Assembly: GCA_964396165.1 (NCBI GenBank)
Contig: CAYNEF010000006.1
Coordinates: forward strand, 26,344-90,343
Reading direction: 5' to 3'
DNA: 64,000 nucleotides
Source of the DNA: CALCZU01 sp964396165
GTDB lineage: Bacteria > Bdellovibrionota > FAC87 > UBA2466
A program made the position numbers and the translations under genes. The first letter of the stretch is position 1, and each line of letters starts with the position of its first letter. Of this stretch, positions 8,826 through 16,936 are shown one piece after another. A model generated the notes under the pieces. It made no database searches. It saw only the letters and a list, made by a program, of their open reading frames with translations, and was not told the DNA's origin.

Positions 8826-10148
8826 ATGTTCCGTGCCCTTATCGTTCTATGCGTGTCTTTGTCCGCATTTGCTGGACAGCGTGAAAGAAAACTTTACGTC
8901 GGTAGTAACTCTACTGAAACAACAATGAGTTTTAATTACCAGGTGGAAATTCGCTCTAACTCAGTTCCCACACTAGAAGAAGTAAAAGAAAAAATCGATA
9001 ATCAAGTTGTGCATATGTTTGGTCCAATGGGAGAAGCAACAGTAAAAGCTGTACCCAAAGGTGATTATAAAATTACCAATATCGGAAAAGCACAATTGGT
9101 CGCGAGAAACACTTTCTCCGTTCCTTATACATATACCGGCACTGTAATCGTTCAAAACAATGCGACAGGAAATTCCTACAATGTCATTTTGCCGAAAAAT
9201 CCTGATCTGATTTACAAACAAGCGATGGTTTTAAACCGTAAACCTTGTACGGATCACCACTATGATTCCGAAGGGGATTTTTGGTACTTTTGGAATCCGT
9301 CCAATCCTGGTTGCAGATTAAGACAAGGCGTTCATTATGATGTGATCAAATCTTCCATCAAGCGCATTGCAAATACAAATGTTAGCTACCCAGAGTATGC
9401 GAAGCTTGTACAAAACTTGTCTGTACCTACCATCAAAGTAAGTATGATGATGGGAATGGATGATACATCAAAAGGCACAGATCCACTTCGCTCTGGCGAT
9501 ATCAATGCTCAAAACTACAGAGGCATTCGTAATACTTTAATCCAAATGGGCTTCCAAGAAAGCCGCGCATTATCTGAAGCTGAATTTGAACAACTAGTCG
9601 GGCATGCAGTGAAAACGGCTCACTATGTTCAAGAATTCGTAAAAGAAGACAAGAAAGCACGCATCCTTGTCAGATTATCTTTTGGACCTACTGGTATTGA
9701 TGAAGATTCCGATGGCTTTCACTGGTTGATGAAAGAAGCGATGGAAAATTCTTCCATCATGATCTACGACGGCCATTCTGGTTTAGGAGGTCACCTTGAT
9801 TTGGCTTCTATCGAGAATACAGAAGGATTCAAATTTCAACCGAATAAGAATCAATACCAAATCTACTTCTTTAACTCCTGCAGTTCTTATACGTATTACA
9901 ATACGATGTACTTCGCGAGAAAGAAGACAGCTCAAGATCCTAAAGGAACCAAAAATCTGGATATCATGACAAACGGTCTCGCTACATACTTCTCTGTAAT
10001 GGGTGAAACCAATATGGCAGTAGTAAAAGCCGTAGACTCTTGGGCAAACGATAAAGGTACGATGAGTTATCAAACTTTGGCTCGCCAAATTGATAGCGGA
10101 AACCTCTTTGGAATCAACGGCGATGAGGACAACAGTACAAGAGAATAA
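8826..10148 (+). CDS. Exported Cys/His protease-like protein, clan-CD-like
   Basis: A 440-residue protein with a signal peptide (MFRALIVLCVSLSAFAG). The C-terminal half has the layout of a caspase-like peptidase: a hydrophobic strand ending in MIYDGHSGLGG (candidate catalytic His) and, about 50 residues later, another ending in IYFFNSCSSY (candidate catalytic Cys). The usual His-Gly of clan CD is His-Ser here, so assignment is tentative. The N-terminal half (about 20-200) has no recognised domain. A good ribosome site (GGAGGTTCC) precedes the ATG. The clostripain-like gene starts ten bases after its stop, so the pair is almost certainly one operon. Confidence 0.65.
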   Translation: MFRALIVLCVSLSAFAGQRERKLYVGSNSTETTMSFNYQVEIRSNSVPTLEEVKEKIDNQVVHMFGPMGEATVKAVPKGDYKITNIGKAQLVARNTFSVPYTYTGTVIVQNNATGNSYNVILPKNPDLIYKQAMVLNRKPCTDHHYDSEGDFWYFWNPSNPGCRLRQGVHYDVIKSSIKRIANTNVSYPEYAKLVQNLSVPTIKVSMMMGMDDTSKGTDPLRSGDINAQNYRGIRNTLIQMGFQESRALSEAEFEQLVGHAVKTAHYVQEFVKEDKKARILVRLSFGPTGIDEDSDGFHWLMKEAMENSSIMIYDGHSGLGGHLDLASIENTEGFKFQPNKNQYQIYFFNSCSSYTYYNTMYFARKKTAQDPKGTKNLDIMTNGLATYFSVMGETNMAVVKAVDSWANDKGTMSYQTLARQIDSGNLFGINGDEDNSTRE

Positions 10149-10158
10149 TTAAACTATC

Positions 10159-11709
10159 ATGAATAGTAACTTCTTAAAGTTAGGCTTGCTTGGATTTTTC
10201 TGGGCAAGCCTTTCTTTTTCCGCTGTTACTTGGGAAGCGGCAGTTGTATTTCTTGGCACAAAACTCCCAGAAGATTACCAGGCCGATATTGATCGCAATA
10301 TATTAGATCTCGCAAGAAGTAATCCGAATGACACTTTTCATTTAAGCATTTTTCGTGAATTTGAAAACCGTTCTGTCACGTACTACGTCGATTCCAAATC
10401 ACCGAAATTGCAGTCGTGGCGACCACTCTTTCAATCTCAAATCATTGCAGACATCCAAGTTCCTGGCGAATTGATAGTGGAAACGCGAGAACCGGACGAT
10501 TTAAGTATTCTGAGTCGCAATGTAAAACTCGCTGATTTTTTTCAGCGCGCTTACCAAAACAAAGATGCAAAGCGCATCCTGCTTCTTTATGATCACGGGC
10601 AGGCGTTTGAAGGGTTGGGCTCCGGCGTCACTTTATTGGAATTAAAAAAACAACTGACTGATAATTTACCCGCACGTGCCGGTAAGCCTCTGGATATCCT
10701 TTGGATGGATGCTTGCTTCATGGGAAACCTGGAGAGTATTTTTGAATTAAGAAAAATTTCAAAGCTCATCATTGGTTCCGAAGAAGCTGAATTTTCTGCC
10801 GGCGCCCCTATGGAAATGTTTAAAAGCTTGTCTTACGGCGATCGTGACAGTGCGAGAGTTGCGTTCGACTTTGCTGAGCGCTTTATCGAGTCGTATTCCT
10901 ATTCCCTTCAGGGCAGTAAAAGAAAAGCCATATTTTCTAGCTCAGCCACCATTAGTGTAATTGATACCGCTGGACTAGATACACTTGCAGAAGAGATTAC
11001 GAAGTTAAAACAAGCAATCGGGAGTCTGTCCAAAGAGCAGATAAGTGAGATCCGAAAAGATGTTCCCGCAATTTCTATGGATCGAAAGGATCTGGTTGAT
11101 TTAGGATCTTTGCTACTTAAAATGTCAAAAAGCCGACTATTTTCAACGAATTTAAAAATACGCGAAGCCTTATTTAATTTAAGAGTGCTAATGGATTTGG
11201 GAAAGCCAAGTAAAACCCTTACCAATCCCCGAATCGTCATTGATCCAGATTCAAACCGTTCTCACTCCTTTGTATTCGGATACAACTATTGGAAAAACGG
11301 GGACGAAACAGATAAGGATACTTTGGAAAAAATTCCTCAAGAATTAATGGATTCTGTTTCTTTTGTTTCGGGACCCATGCGTAAAAAATGGCCAAAGAGA
11401 CAAATGGCAAACCTTATGTACTTCTCTCCCTTTTCTGTAGGGCTGAATGTTTTTAGTTATTACGCCGTGACTGATAAGGGAGACAAAGTACTGTCGTCAA
11501 CCAAGACTCTTAAACGAGAAAGAGACTTTACTTTGCTTTCGCGTGATACGAGAACAAACCCGATCTTATTATCGGGTTATACACAAGGCATTGGCAAGAA
11601 TGCGGAACGCTATACGGGATTGAGCATTGCGGATCCAACGATAGGACTACCTTCATTCGATTATACCGATTTGGAATTCTATAAAGAAACTGGCTGGACA
11701 AACTTTTAA
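10159..11709 (+). CDS. Exported clostripain-like (C11) cysteine peptidase
   Basis: A 516-residue protein with a signal peptide (to about SFSA, residue 22). The clostripain signature is intact: ILLLYDHGQAFEG carries the catalytic His and, 40 residues on, LDILWMDACFMGNLE carries the catalytic Cys in the DAC-MG--E motif. Clostripain-type enzymes usually cut after Arg or Lys and mature by self-cleavage; whether this one does is unknown. The C-terminal 200 residues are of unknown fold. The gene follows the Cys/His protease-like gene by ten bases with no separate promoter visible, and its stop codon overlaps the convergent PilZ gene. Confidence 0.82.
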   Translation: MNSNFLKLGLLGFFWASLSFSAVTWEAAVVFLGTKLPEDYQADIDRNILDLARSNPNDTFHLSIFREFENRSVTYYVDSKSPKLQSWRPLFQSQIIADIQVPGELIVETREPDDLSILSRNVKLADFFQRAYQNKDAKRILLLYDHGQAFEGLGSGVTLLELKKQLTDNLPARAGKPLDILWMDACFMGNLESIFELRKISKLIIGSEEAEFSAGAPMEMFKSLSYGDRDSARVAFDFAERFIESYSYSLQGSKRKAIFSSSATISVIDTAGLDTLAEEITKLKQAIGSLSKEQISEIRKDVPAISMDRKDLVDLGSLLLKMSKSRLFSTNLKIREALFNLRVLMDLGKPSKTLTNPRIVIDPDSNRSHSFVFGYNYWKNGDETDKDTLEKIPQELMDSVSFVSGPMRKKWPKRQMANLMYFSPFSVGLNVFSYYAVTDKGDKVLSSTKTLKRERDFTLLSRDTRTNPILLSGYTQGIGKNAERYTGLSIADPTIGLPSFDYTDLEFYKETGWTNF

Positions 11710-12041
11710 GAAGCATTCCGTCTAGGGAATTTGCTAATCAATTCTCTTTGCTCTGCTACAATTTTTCTTAAGGGAAGGGGAGTTTTCAGTTTTACGGAAA
11801 CATCCGCATCCGATAAGCGTGTGATACCACCGCGTACAAGGTACGTTTCTCCGTCTGGAAAATTGAGCGTGCCCGCCAGTGCATCATTAAAAGAAATTTT
11901 TGAAGATTTGATATTCTCAAATCGCAATCCTTCTTCAGACAAATCCAAAACTTTGTAATTAACCCCATTCATTCTAAAAAGCGGACAATGGCTTTCCGAA
12001 TAATAAAGTCTGTAATAAGTTCTGCGGTTTTCTTCTGACAT
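11706..12041 (-). CDS. PilZ-domain protein
   Basis: A 111-residue single-domain protein. An N-terminal Arg motif (ENRRTYYRL, RRxxxR-like) and, about 25 residues later, DLSEEGLRFE match the two c-di-GMP-binding motifs of PilZ domains (RxxxR and D/NxSxxG). Such proteins act as cytoplasmic c-di-GMP receptors controlling motility or surface traits. Binding is plausible but the Arg motif has three residues between the arginines, as in some divergent members. Its stop codon overlaps the stop of the C11 peptidase gene on the other strand. Confidence 0.75.
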   Translation of the reverse strand: MSEENRRTYYRLYYSESHCPLFRMNGVNYKVLDLSEEGLRFENIKSSKISFNDALAGTLNFPDGETYLVRGGITRLSDADVSVKLKTPLPLRKIVAEQRELISKFPRRNAS

Positions 12042-12114
12042 GGCTTATACCTATCGGAAAAAATTGAGGTTTTCATTATCTGCAGTGCGACAATAGACTT
12101 AACAGGCAGAGGCT

Positions 12115-12675
12115 TTAGGAAAATGCTTCATACACTATCTTAATAATTTCGAACTCTTCTTCCCCTTTAGGAAGGCGCACCGCAATAAAATCACCGACTT
12201 TGGACTGTAAAAGCGCCTTTCCAATCGGTGAAATCCAACTGATATGACCTCGGCCTGCATCGATCTCGTCAACACCAACGATGCGGTAAGTTTTTTCGCT
12301 TCCCGCTTCCGTTCGAATCGTGACTGTCGCACCAAAAACAACTTTTTCGGAATTTTGGGCTGCTGGATCGACTATCTCAGCAGCATCAAGACGTTTAGTC
12401 AGAAAACGTATGCGTTTGTCTATCTCTCTCAGTTTTTTCTTACCGTAGTAGTAATCTGCGTTTTCCGATCTATCGCCATTAGATGCGGCCCACTGTACGA
12501 CTTTTACAATCTCTGGACGATCTACGTCCATCAGTCTTTTAAATTCATCTTTCAGTTTTTGGGCACCCCAAGGAGTGATGTAGTTTTTTCCTCCGGGCAC
12601 CTGGAGTTTGGCATCATCCTCGTCGTCAAAATCGTCGTCTATATTGTCAGTTTCTTTTGTGAAAGCTTTGCTCAT
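12115..12675 (-). CDS. greB: Transcription elongation factor GreB
   Basis: A 186-residue Gre factor. After an acidic, Asp-rich N-terminal tail (residues 10-25) comes the GreB signature GGKNYITPWGAQKLKDEF, then the coiled coil with tip residues around DRSENADYYYGKKKLREID (catalytic D and E), and the C-terminal FKBP-like domain with ISPIGKALL. It stimulates transcript cleavage by backtracked RNA polymerase. The NYITP motif favours GreB over GreA. The acidic extension is longer than in E. coli GreB. It overlaps the upstream EVE gene by four bases (ATGA), so they are translationally coupled. Confidence 0.92.
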   Translation of the reverse strand: MSKAFTKETDNIDDDFDDEDDAKLQVPGGKNYITPWGAQKLKDEFKRLMDVDRPEIVKVVQWAASNGDRSENADYYYGKKKLREIDKRIRFLTKRLDAAEIVDPAAQNSEKVVFGATVTIRTEAGSEKTYRIVGVDEIDAGRGHISWISPIGKALLQSKVGDFIAVRLPKGEEEFEIIKIVYEAFS

Positions 12676-13151
12676 ACTTTTTCAGGTGTCCCCATTTTGC
12701 AAACAATTTCGAAGTGTGTTTCGCTCACCGGTTGCACTGACAGCCGAGATCCCTTTTGTAACACTAACATTTTGGCTAGTTTCTCGTTTTCTTTAAGCTC
12801 TTCTCTTGTCACAGGAGTTTTAAAGCGTTTAACTGCTTTAACGTCTACCATTATCCAAGGGCTTGCGCCTTTTTTAAAACTGTCTTCGTCAAAATATTTG
12901 CTTTTTGGATCCAGCGCTGTTGAATCCGTGTAACCTTCTTTGGCGACTTCTGCGACGCCCATGATGGCAGGAATGTCTGTATTGCTGTGATAAATCAAAA
13001 CCTGATCTCCCAGTTTAAATTCATCGCGCATAAAATTTCTTGCCTGATAATTTCTAACACCTTCCCACGAAGTGGTACGCTTTGGAGCTTTTACCAAGTC
13101 CTCAAAGGAAAAAACATCAGGTTCCGTTTTTACAAGCCAAAATTTCTTCAA
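12672..13151 (-). CDS. EVE domain protein
   Basis: A 159-residue protein that is entirely one EVE domain: FWLVKTEPDVFSFEDL at the start, TSWEGVRNYQARNFMRDE, GDQVLIYHSNTDIPAIMGVAEV and a C-terminal FEIVCKMG. EVE domains are PUA-like and bind modified DNA or RNA bases; stand-alone members resemble THYN1 and are widespread with unclear roles. It is the first gene of a minus-strand pair with greB. Upstream of its start lies a large inverted repeat. Confidence 0.88.
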   Translation of the reverse strand: MKKFWLVKTEPDVFSFEDLVKAPKRTTSWEGVRNYQARNFMRDEFKLGDQVLIYHSNTDIPAIMGVAEVAKEGYTDSTALDPKSKYFDEDSFKKGASPWIMVDVKAVKRFKTPVTREELKENEKLAKMLVLQKGSRLSVQPVSETHFEIVCKMGTPEKV

Positions 13152-13183
13152 ACATTCCTCGTAGTTAAGGTATCATAGAGTAT

Positions 13184-13272
13184 ATAGGTAGCATCCGTAA
13201 TTTGAAGAGAGGAGTAAGGGCTCCAAAAACCAGTCGCCTCACCCCTCTCTTCAAATTACGGATGCTACCTAT
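13184..13272. repeat. Long perfect inverted repeat (29-bp arms)
   Basis: Arms at 13184-13212 and 13244-13272 are exact reverse complements over 29 bases, and pairing continues inward for seven more positions with two mismatches, leaving a loop of about 17 bases. It sits in the divergent intergenic region between the EVE gene and the membrane protein gene, 33 bases from one start and 27 from the other. Confidence 0.9.
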
Positions 13273-13298
13273 GTACCGCTATTTTTAGAACATAAATT

Positions 13299-14855
13299 AT
13301 GGTTGTAGAAAAGATGAAAAAACTGACAGCAAATGCACCGATCACACTTCTTTGTATCTGGTTCTGCTATACGCTGTATCTTGTCTTATCAGGCACAAAA
13401 CTTCCCGGATCTGACGTATTTATTTTTAAAGAAGCGGGGGTAAACCTGGCGTTAAAGGGCAGATTTGTGGTTTCCAATCTACCGTTCATGCCGTCGAACC
13501 AGGAGTTTACCTACTATTTTTATCCTCCTCTTTATCCGTTTATCTACGGTGTGTGGACAAAAATTGTGGGATTTGGTTATTCACAAGGAGTGCTGTTTGA
13601 TTGCTTGATTCGGTTGATTCGTACTTTGTTGATTTTGGGATTTTTAATCAAGCCATTGAAAAATGCGCCGAAGTTTAATCAACGTGTCTTTTTGTTTTAC
13701 GCGCTTCTGTTAAGTTTTTTTATGAGTGACGGGGATAGGCCTGATGATTTGGCAGCCCTGTTTGGACTTGCGGCGTGGCACTTTCTTTTTCGTACGGACA
13801 AGCTTTCTCATCTACTGTGCGGACTCTTTATAGGGTTGTGTGCAAGTACTTCGGCAACAGCGGGCGTATTTTTTACTATCGGAGTCATGGCATATTATTG
13901 GCCCTGGTGGAAAAAAATAAAAAACATTCTGCCAGTGGCTTTAGTCTCTGTACTTGTATTTCTTGCCATTGTTGCCCCGACATTTATTCGTGAACCTGAG
14001 TTGTATGCGTTATTTAATAGACAAGCCTCTTTCAGTAATTTTTTACAATTTAGAAATTTTGAGGGCTGGTCGAAGCTTTTGCCTTTCTTAATTTTCTGGG
14101 CAGAACGGTATTATATTTGTCTAATGGGAGCTCCAGCCGTAACGCTGGCAGCAATCTTAGTACTGGTAGCTTCTCTATGGGTCATAAAATCAGAGAAGCT
14201 GGATTCTCATGCAAAAACTTTTGCTACTCCTGCGATAGTGATGTTTGCGCTTACGGCAGTTGTTTGGATCATGCAACCCTACTATTTGTGGTTTTCCTAT
14301 CTTTCCTTTTTCATATTTATTGGAACGTATGCATTAAAGGAAAATAAAAGAGCTTACGTGCTTCTTGCCATAGTGGGAGTGTCCTTAATCCCGAAATCGT
14401 TTGATGAGGCAAAGGGAATTCTTATTGCTCTTCAAGAACCAAAACAAGAATCTCAATTTGAAATGAGTAAAGAAATAAAAAAATATATTCCCGTGAGGGC
14501 GAAGGTTTCTGTCACACACGATCAGTTTTATTTATTGGGACGTGAGTACCAAATTTCAAATGTAGGACACATCTGCATGCACGCAGAAGACATGGATTTT
14601 ATTTATATGAGTCGAATGGGGAATGCGAAACAAGAACTTCCCATACCGCATCCGTGTAATACCCGCTCCGCTTGCTTTGAAGTGGTTGCCAATACAAGCC
14701 AGAATAAGCACTTTACCATTGCTGGCAAAGATACAGGCTATTTTGTCAAAACAAGTGGCGGTACTTTGTACAAAAACGTGCGTTGCGTGGGAAAACAAAT
14801 TCCCTGGGATGTGTCAGCGGAGCAGTATTTGAAAGAAGAGCAAAGTTCTAAATAG
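13299..14855 (+). CDS. Polytopic membrane protein, glycosyltransferase-C-like
   Basis: A 518-residue protein with about ten hydrophobic segments in the first 370 residues and a soluble C-terminal domain of about 140 residues containing cysteines (HICMHAED, PHPCNTRSACFE, VRCVG). The first extracytoplasmic loop has SDVFIFKEAG followed by YYFYPPLYPFIYG, the arrangement of acidic residues and a Tyr/Pro-rich helix start seen in GT-C glycosyltransferases that use lipid-linked sugars. No closer family is recognised, so this is a fold-level guess. A second Met at 13314 is a possible start. The gene lies just downstream of the 29-bp inverted repeat. Confidence 0.55.
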   Translation: MVVEKMKKLTANAPITLLCIWFCYTLYLVLSGTKLPGSDVFIFKEAGVNLALKGRFVVSNLPFMPSNQEFTYYFYPPLYPFIYGVWTKIVGFGYSQGVLFDCLIRLIRTLLILGFLIKPLKNAPKFNQRVFLFYALLLSFFMSDGDRPDDLAALFGLAAWHFLFRTDKLSHLLCGLFIGLCASTSATAGVFFTIGVMAYYWPWWKKIKNILPVALVSVLVFLAIVAPTFIREPELYALFNRQASFSNFLQFRNFEGWSKLLPFLIFWAERYYICLMGAPAVTLAAILVLVASLWVIKSEKLDSHAKTFATPAIVMFALTAVVWIMQPYYLWFSYLSFFIFIGTYALKENKRAYVLLAIVGVSLIPKSFDEAKGILIALQEPKQESQFEMSKEIKKYIPVRAKVSVTHDQFYLLGREYQISNVGHICMHAEDMDFIYMSRMGNAKQELPIPHPCNTRSACFEVVANTSQNKHFTIAGKDTGYFVKTSGGTLYKNVRCVGKQIPWDVSAEQYLKEEQSSK

Positions 14856-14884
14856 TGGTAGGTAAGGGGCGTAGGCATAAATGA

Positions 14885-14914
14885 GATTGCCGCGCACTTC
14901 GGCCTCGCAATGAC
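14885..14914 (+). repeat. REP element A
   Basis: A 30-base palindromic unit starting GATTGCCGCG and ending CTCGCAATGAC, forming a hairpin. It has four further copies in the window and lies next to a RAYT gene. Confidence 0.85.
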
Positions 14915-15061
14915 TGCCGTTGCGGAAAAATCTTGTGGGCCCGGTTACTATTATATGTATGAGGATTCGATAAGTTTTGGCGACACTTCCGCGCTCTAGT
15001 GGGTCTTATAGATTAGCGATTGGGGTGACCTTCGCTTAGAAGCCCACCAGATTTTTTCGGA

Positions 15062-15091
15062 GTCATTGCGAGGCCGAAGGCCGCGGCAATC
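15062..15091 (-). repeat. REP element B (inverted relative to A)
   Basis: The same 30-base REP unit on the minus strand. Similarity to the surroundings of REP A continues inward (GGAAAAATC..GTGGGC versus its complement ending near 15030), so A and B form an extended inverted pair. Confidence 0.85.
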
Positions 15092-15337
15092 CAGTCGAAT
15101 TAGGATGCATCTCCGCTAGTATTGTGAGTTTTAAACTGTCTTCTAAACTACCATTTCCAGTTGTCTTTTTATCTTCGCTTTATACGCACTTTTTAGCAGT
15201 CAATTTGGAGCGCCCCGTGCTTCTCATTTTTAACGAATGATCCGCGATCAAAATGAAATGAGAGAAGCATTATTGCCAAAATTTAAATCCATTTTTTCTC
15301 TTGGTGTTTGAGAATATTCTTTTTATGACAAAAGTGA

Positions 15338-15883
15338 ATGAAACAGGCCTTATTATTTAAAGATAAGAAAACATCACTAGAGTTTGGTGGAAGCCTTTTA
15401 AAGGGAAAAAGAAAAGGCAAAAGGCCCATTACACTTTCAAAGCCTTTACATCTAGTGATGCGAAGTGATGTAGCGGTAGGAAAGTTATCACTTAGACGCT
15501 TTCAGCTTTTGATAAATGTCAGACTTGAGAGTTATGCTTTAAAGTTTCATATCAAAGTGTACAAACTAGCTATTAATAGAAATCACCTGCATCTTTGCAT
15601 CCAAGGGCAGGACAGAGAAGAAATAGCTTCTTTTTTAAAAGTCTTTGCGGGGATTCTAGCGAAGAAAATCATCGCGCATTCCAATTTGAAGATAAAGAAG
15701 TTTTGGACGGAAAGGGTCTTCTCTCGCGTTGTGCAGTGGGGACAAGACTTTAGAGGAGTCAAAGCCTACATCTATCAAAACATCCTAGAAGCAAGTGGGG
15801 CCGTCCCCTACAAGCCGAGAAAGAGGAGAGCGAAAAAGCATCCGAGTGCATCGAGATTGCCGCGGCCTTCGGCCTCGCAATGA
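15338..15883 (+). CDS. REP-associated tyrosine transposase (RAYT)
   Basis: A 181-residue Y1/HUH-family protein. The N-terminus has the RAYT-typical FGGSLLKGKRKGKRP stretch, then KPLHLVMRS, the metal-binding HUH motif as NHLHLC (H83, H85), and the candidate catalytic Tyr in KAYIYQN (Y144). RAYTs process REP palindromes and are thought to have spread them; they are single-copy domesticated relatives of IS200 transposases. REP elements lie on both sides, and the last one overlaps the gene so that the C-terminal residues RLPRPSASQ and the TGA stop are REP sequence. Confidence 0.85.
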   Translation: MKQALLFKDKKTSLEFGGSLLKGKRKGKRPITLSKPLHLVMRSDVAVGKLSLRRFQLLINVRLESYALKFHIKVYKLAINRNHLHLCIQGQDREEIASFLKVFAGILAKKIIAHSNLKIKKFWTERVFSRVVQWGQDFRGVKAYIYQNILEASGAVPYKPRKRRAKKHPSASRLPRPSASQ

Positions 15884-15884
15884 C
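15855..15884 (+). repeat. REP element C, overlapping the RAYT 3' end
   Basis: A REP unit (GATTGCCGCGG...CGCAATGAC) that covers the last nine codons and the stop codon of the transposase gene. Confidence 0.85.
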
Positions 15885-15889
15885 TGGGC

Positions 15890-16936
15890 TCACCCTATGC
15901 GAAACTTGGCCTCTGGGAAGCTTTCAATGATCTCTGGACCAAATGCGAGCGAAGGCGTGTAGCAACCGCCGGGGATTTCGAGTTTTAGAAGGCGTTGCAC
16001 TGACGTAACCGCTGTGAGTGCGGTGAAATGGTAAGCCTCACAAACATCCAGTGTAGCTTCTTTACTTTCGCCTTTAGCATTTTTAACTCTGCCCCAAAGA
16101 TGTACTTTGCCTTTTGCCTGATCTTCTTTTGTAGGACCTTTCACAAATTTTTCGATGAGTTTTTTTAATGTCTCTTGAACAAGAGGGATTTGTGTAATTC
16201 CCGCTACTTTTTCTAATACTTGTCTGCCTTTCACGAGCAACTCTGGTGCTTGTGCATAGACTGTAATGTTGGGAATTCCCGTAGAGTAATAAGCTGTACT
16301 CACATCTCCCCAAGCAGCTACAGTTACTCGCAATTTTCGATCGCTGAAACGTGCCTCAATGGATTTAGAAAGGGCACGGATGTCTGTAATTACCCCGTCT
16401 TCTCTTATTCTGCTCCCTCGCGATAAATTTTCTATTATCGTTTTAGAAGTTCCTGGACTTAATTTCCCCCAACCGTGAAAGGCGAGTTCCAAATGCGTTG
16501 CATCTGGTAACGCTTTTTTCAAAAGTGCTGCAAGACAATCAGACGGCAACACGTCGAAGCCCACCCCGGGAACCACGATACAGTTTTTATCCTGTGCTTC
16601 TTTTTTTCGTTTAAAAATAGCTTCAAAAACATCAATCTCACCAGTGATATCCAGATAATGAATTCCACTATCAAGACAGGCATTCAGCATAGGAAGACTG
16701 GTTTTGGAAAAAGGGCCGGCACAGTGGAGTACAGCTTTGACCTCTTTAATCCCTTTTACTATTTCCTCATGCTTATCGAGAGAAAAAACTTTATAGGAAA
16801 CGCCATATTCTGTAGCCAGTTTTTTTAAGACTTCTTCATTTCGTCCTGCAATGACCGGCTTTTCTCCTCTTGCCGCGGCTTCTTGGAGGATCAATTTCCC
16901 TGTGTAACCAGTAGCTCCATATAACATCCAGCTCAT
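15890..16936 (-). CDS. Saccharopine dehydrogenase-like / trans-acting enoyl reductase family protein
   Basis: A 348-residue protein with an N-terminal Rossmann fold (MLYGATGYTGKLI, GxxGxxG-like; then VIAGRNEEVLKKL), AVLHCAGPF and HYLDITGEIDVFEAIF, followed by VVPGVGFDVLPSDC. These are hallmarks of the saccharopine-dehydrogenase-like reductase family that includes mycobacterial trans-acting enoyl reductases and eukaryotic SCCPDH. The substrate is unknown; a lipid reductase role is possible. The start overlaps the preceding gene by four bases (ATGA), so the two form a minus-strand operon. Its 3' end is six bases from REP C. Confidence 0.8.
   Translation of the reverse strand: MSWMLYGATGYTGKLILQEAAARGEKPVIAGRNEEVLKKLATEYGVSYKVFSLDKHEEIVKGIKEVKAVLHCAGPFSKTSLPMLNACLDSGIHYLDITGEIDVFEAIFKRKKEAQDKNCIVVPGVGFDVLPSDCLAALLKKALPDATHLELAFHGWGKLSPGTSKTIIENLSRGSRIREDGVITDIRALSKSIEARFSDRKLRVTVAAWGDVSTAYYSTGIPNITVYAQAPELLVKGRQVLEKVAGITQIPLVQETLKKLIEKFVKGPTKEDQAKGKVHLWGRVKNAKGESKEATLDVCEAYHFTALTAVTSVQRLLKLEIPGGCYTPSLAFGPEIIESFPEAKFRIG

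Larger units (their letters stand above)
14856..15337. other. Gene-free stretch holding an inverted REP pair
   Basis: 482 bases without a credible gene. It contains two REP palindromes in opposite orientation (14885-14914 and 15062-15091), and at about 15228-15269 an imperfect hairpin with arms GCTTCTCATTT and AAATGAGAGAAGC, ahead of the transposase start. Confidence 0.7.

Noticed and set aside
12244..12933. 229-codon plus-strand frame opposite greB and the EVE gene
   Set aside because: Both opposite genes are clear family members; the frame has no homology-like pattern.
15338..15883. RAYT gene as a complete IS200-type insertion sequence
   Set aside because: No IS ends or target duplication are seen; the FGGSLLKG N-terminus and flanking REPs fit a RAYT.
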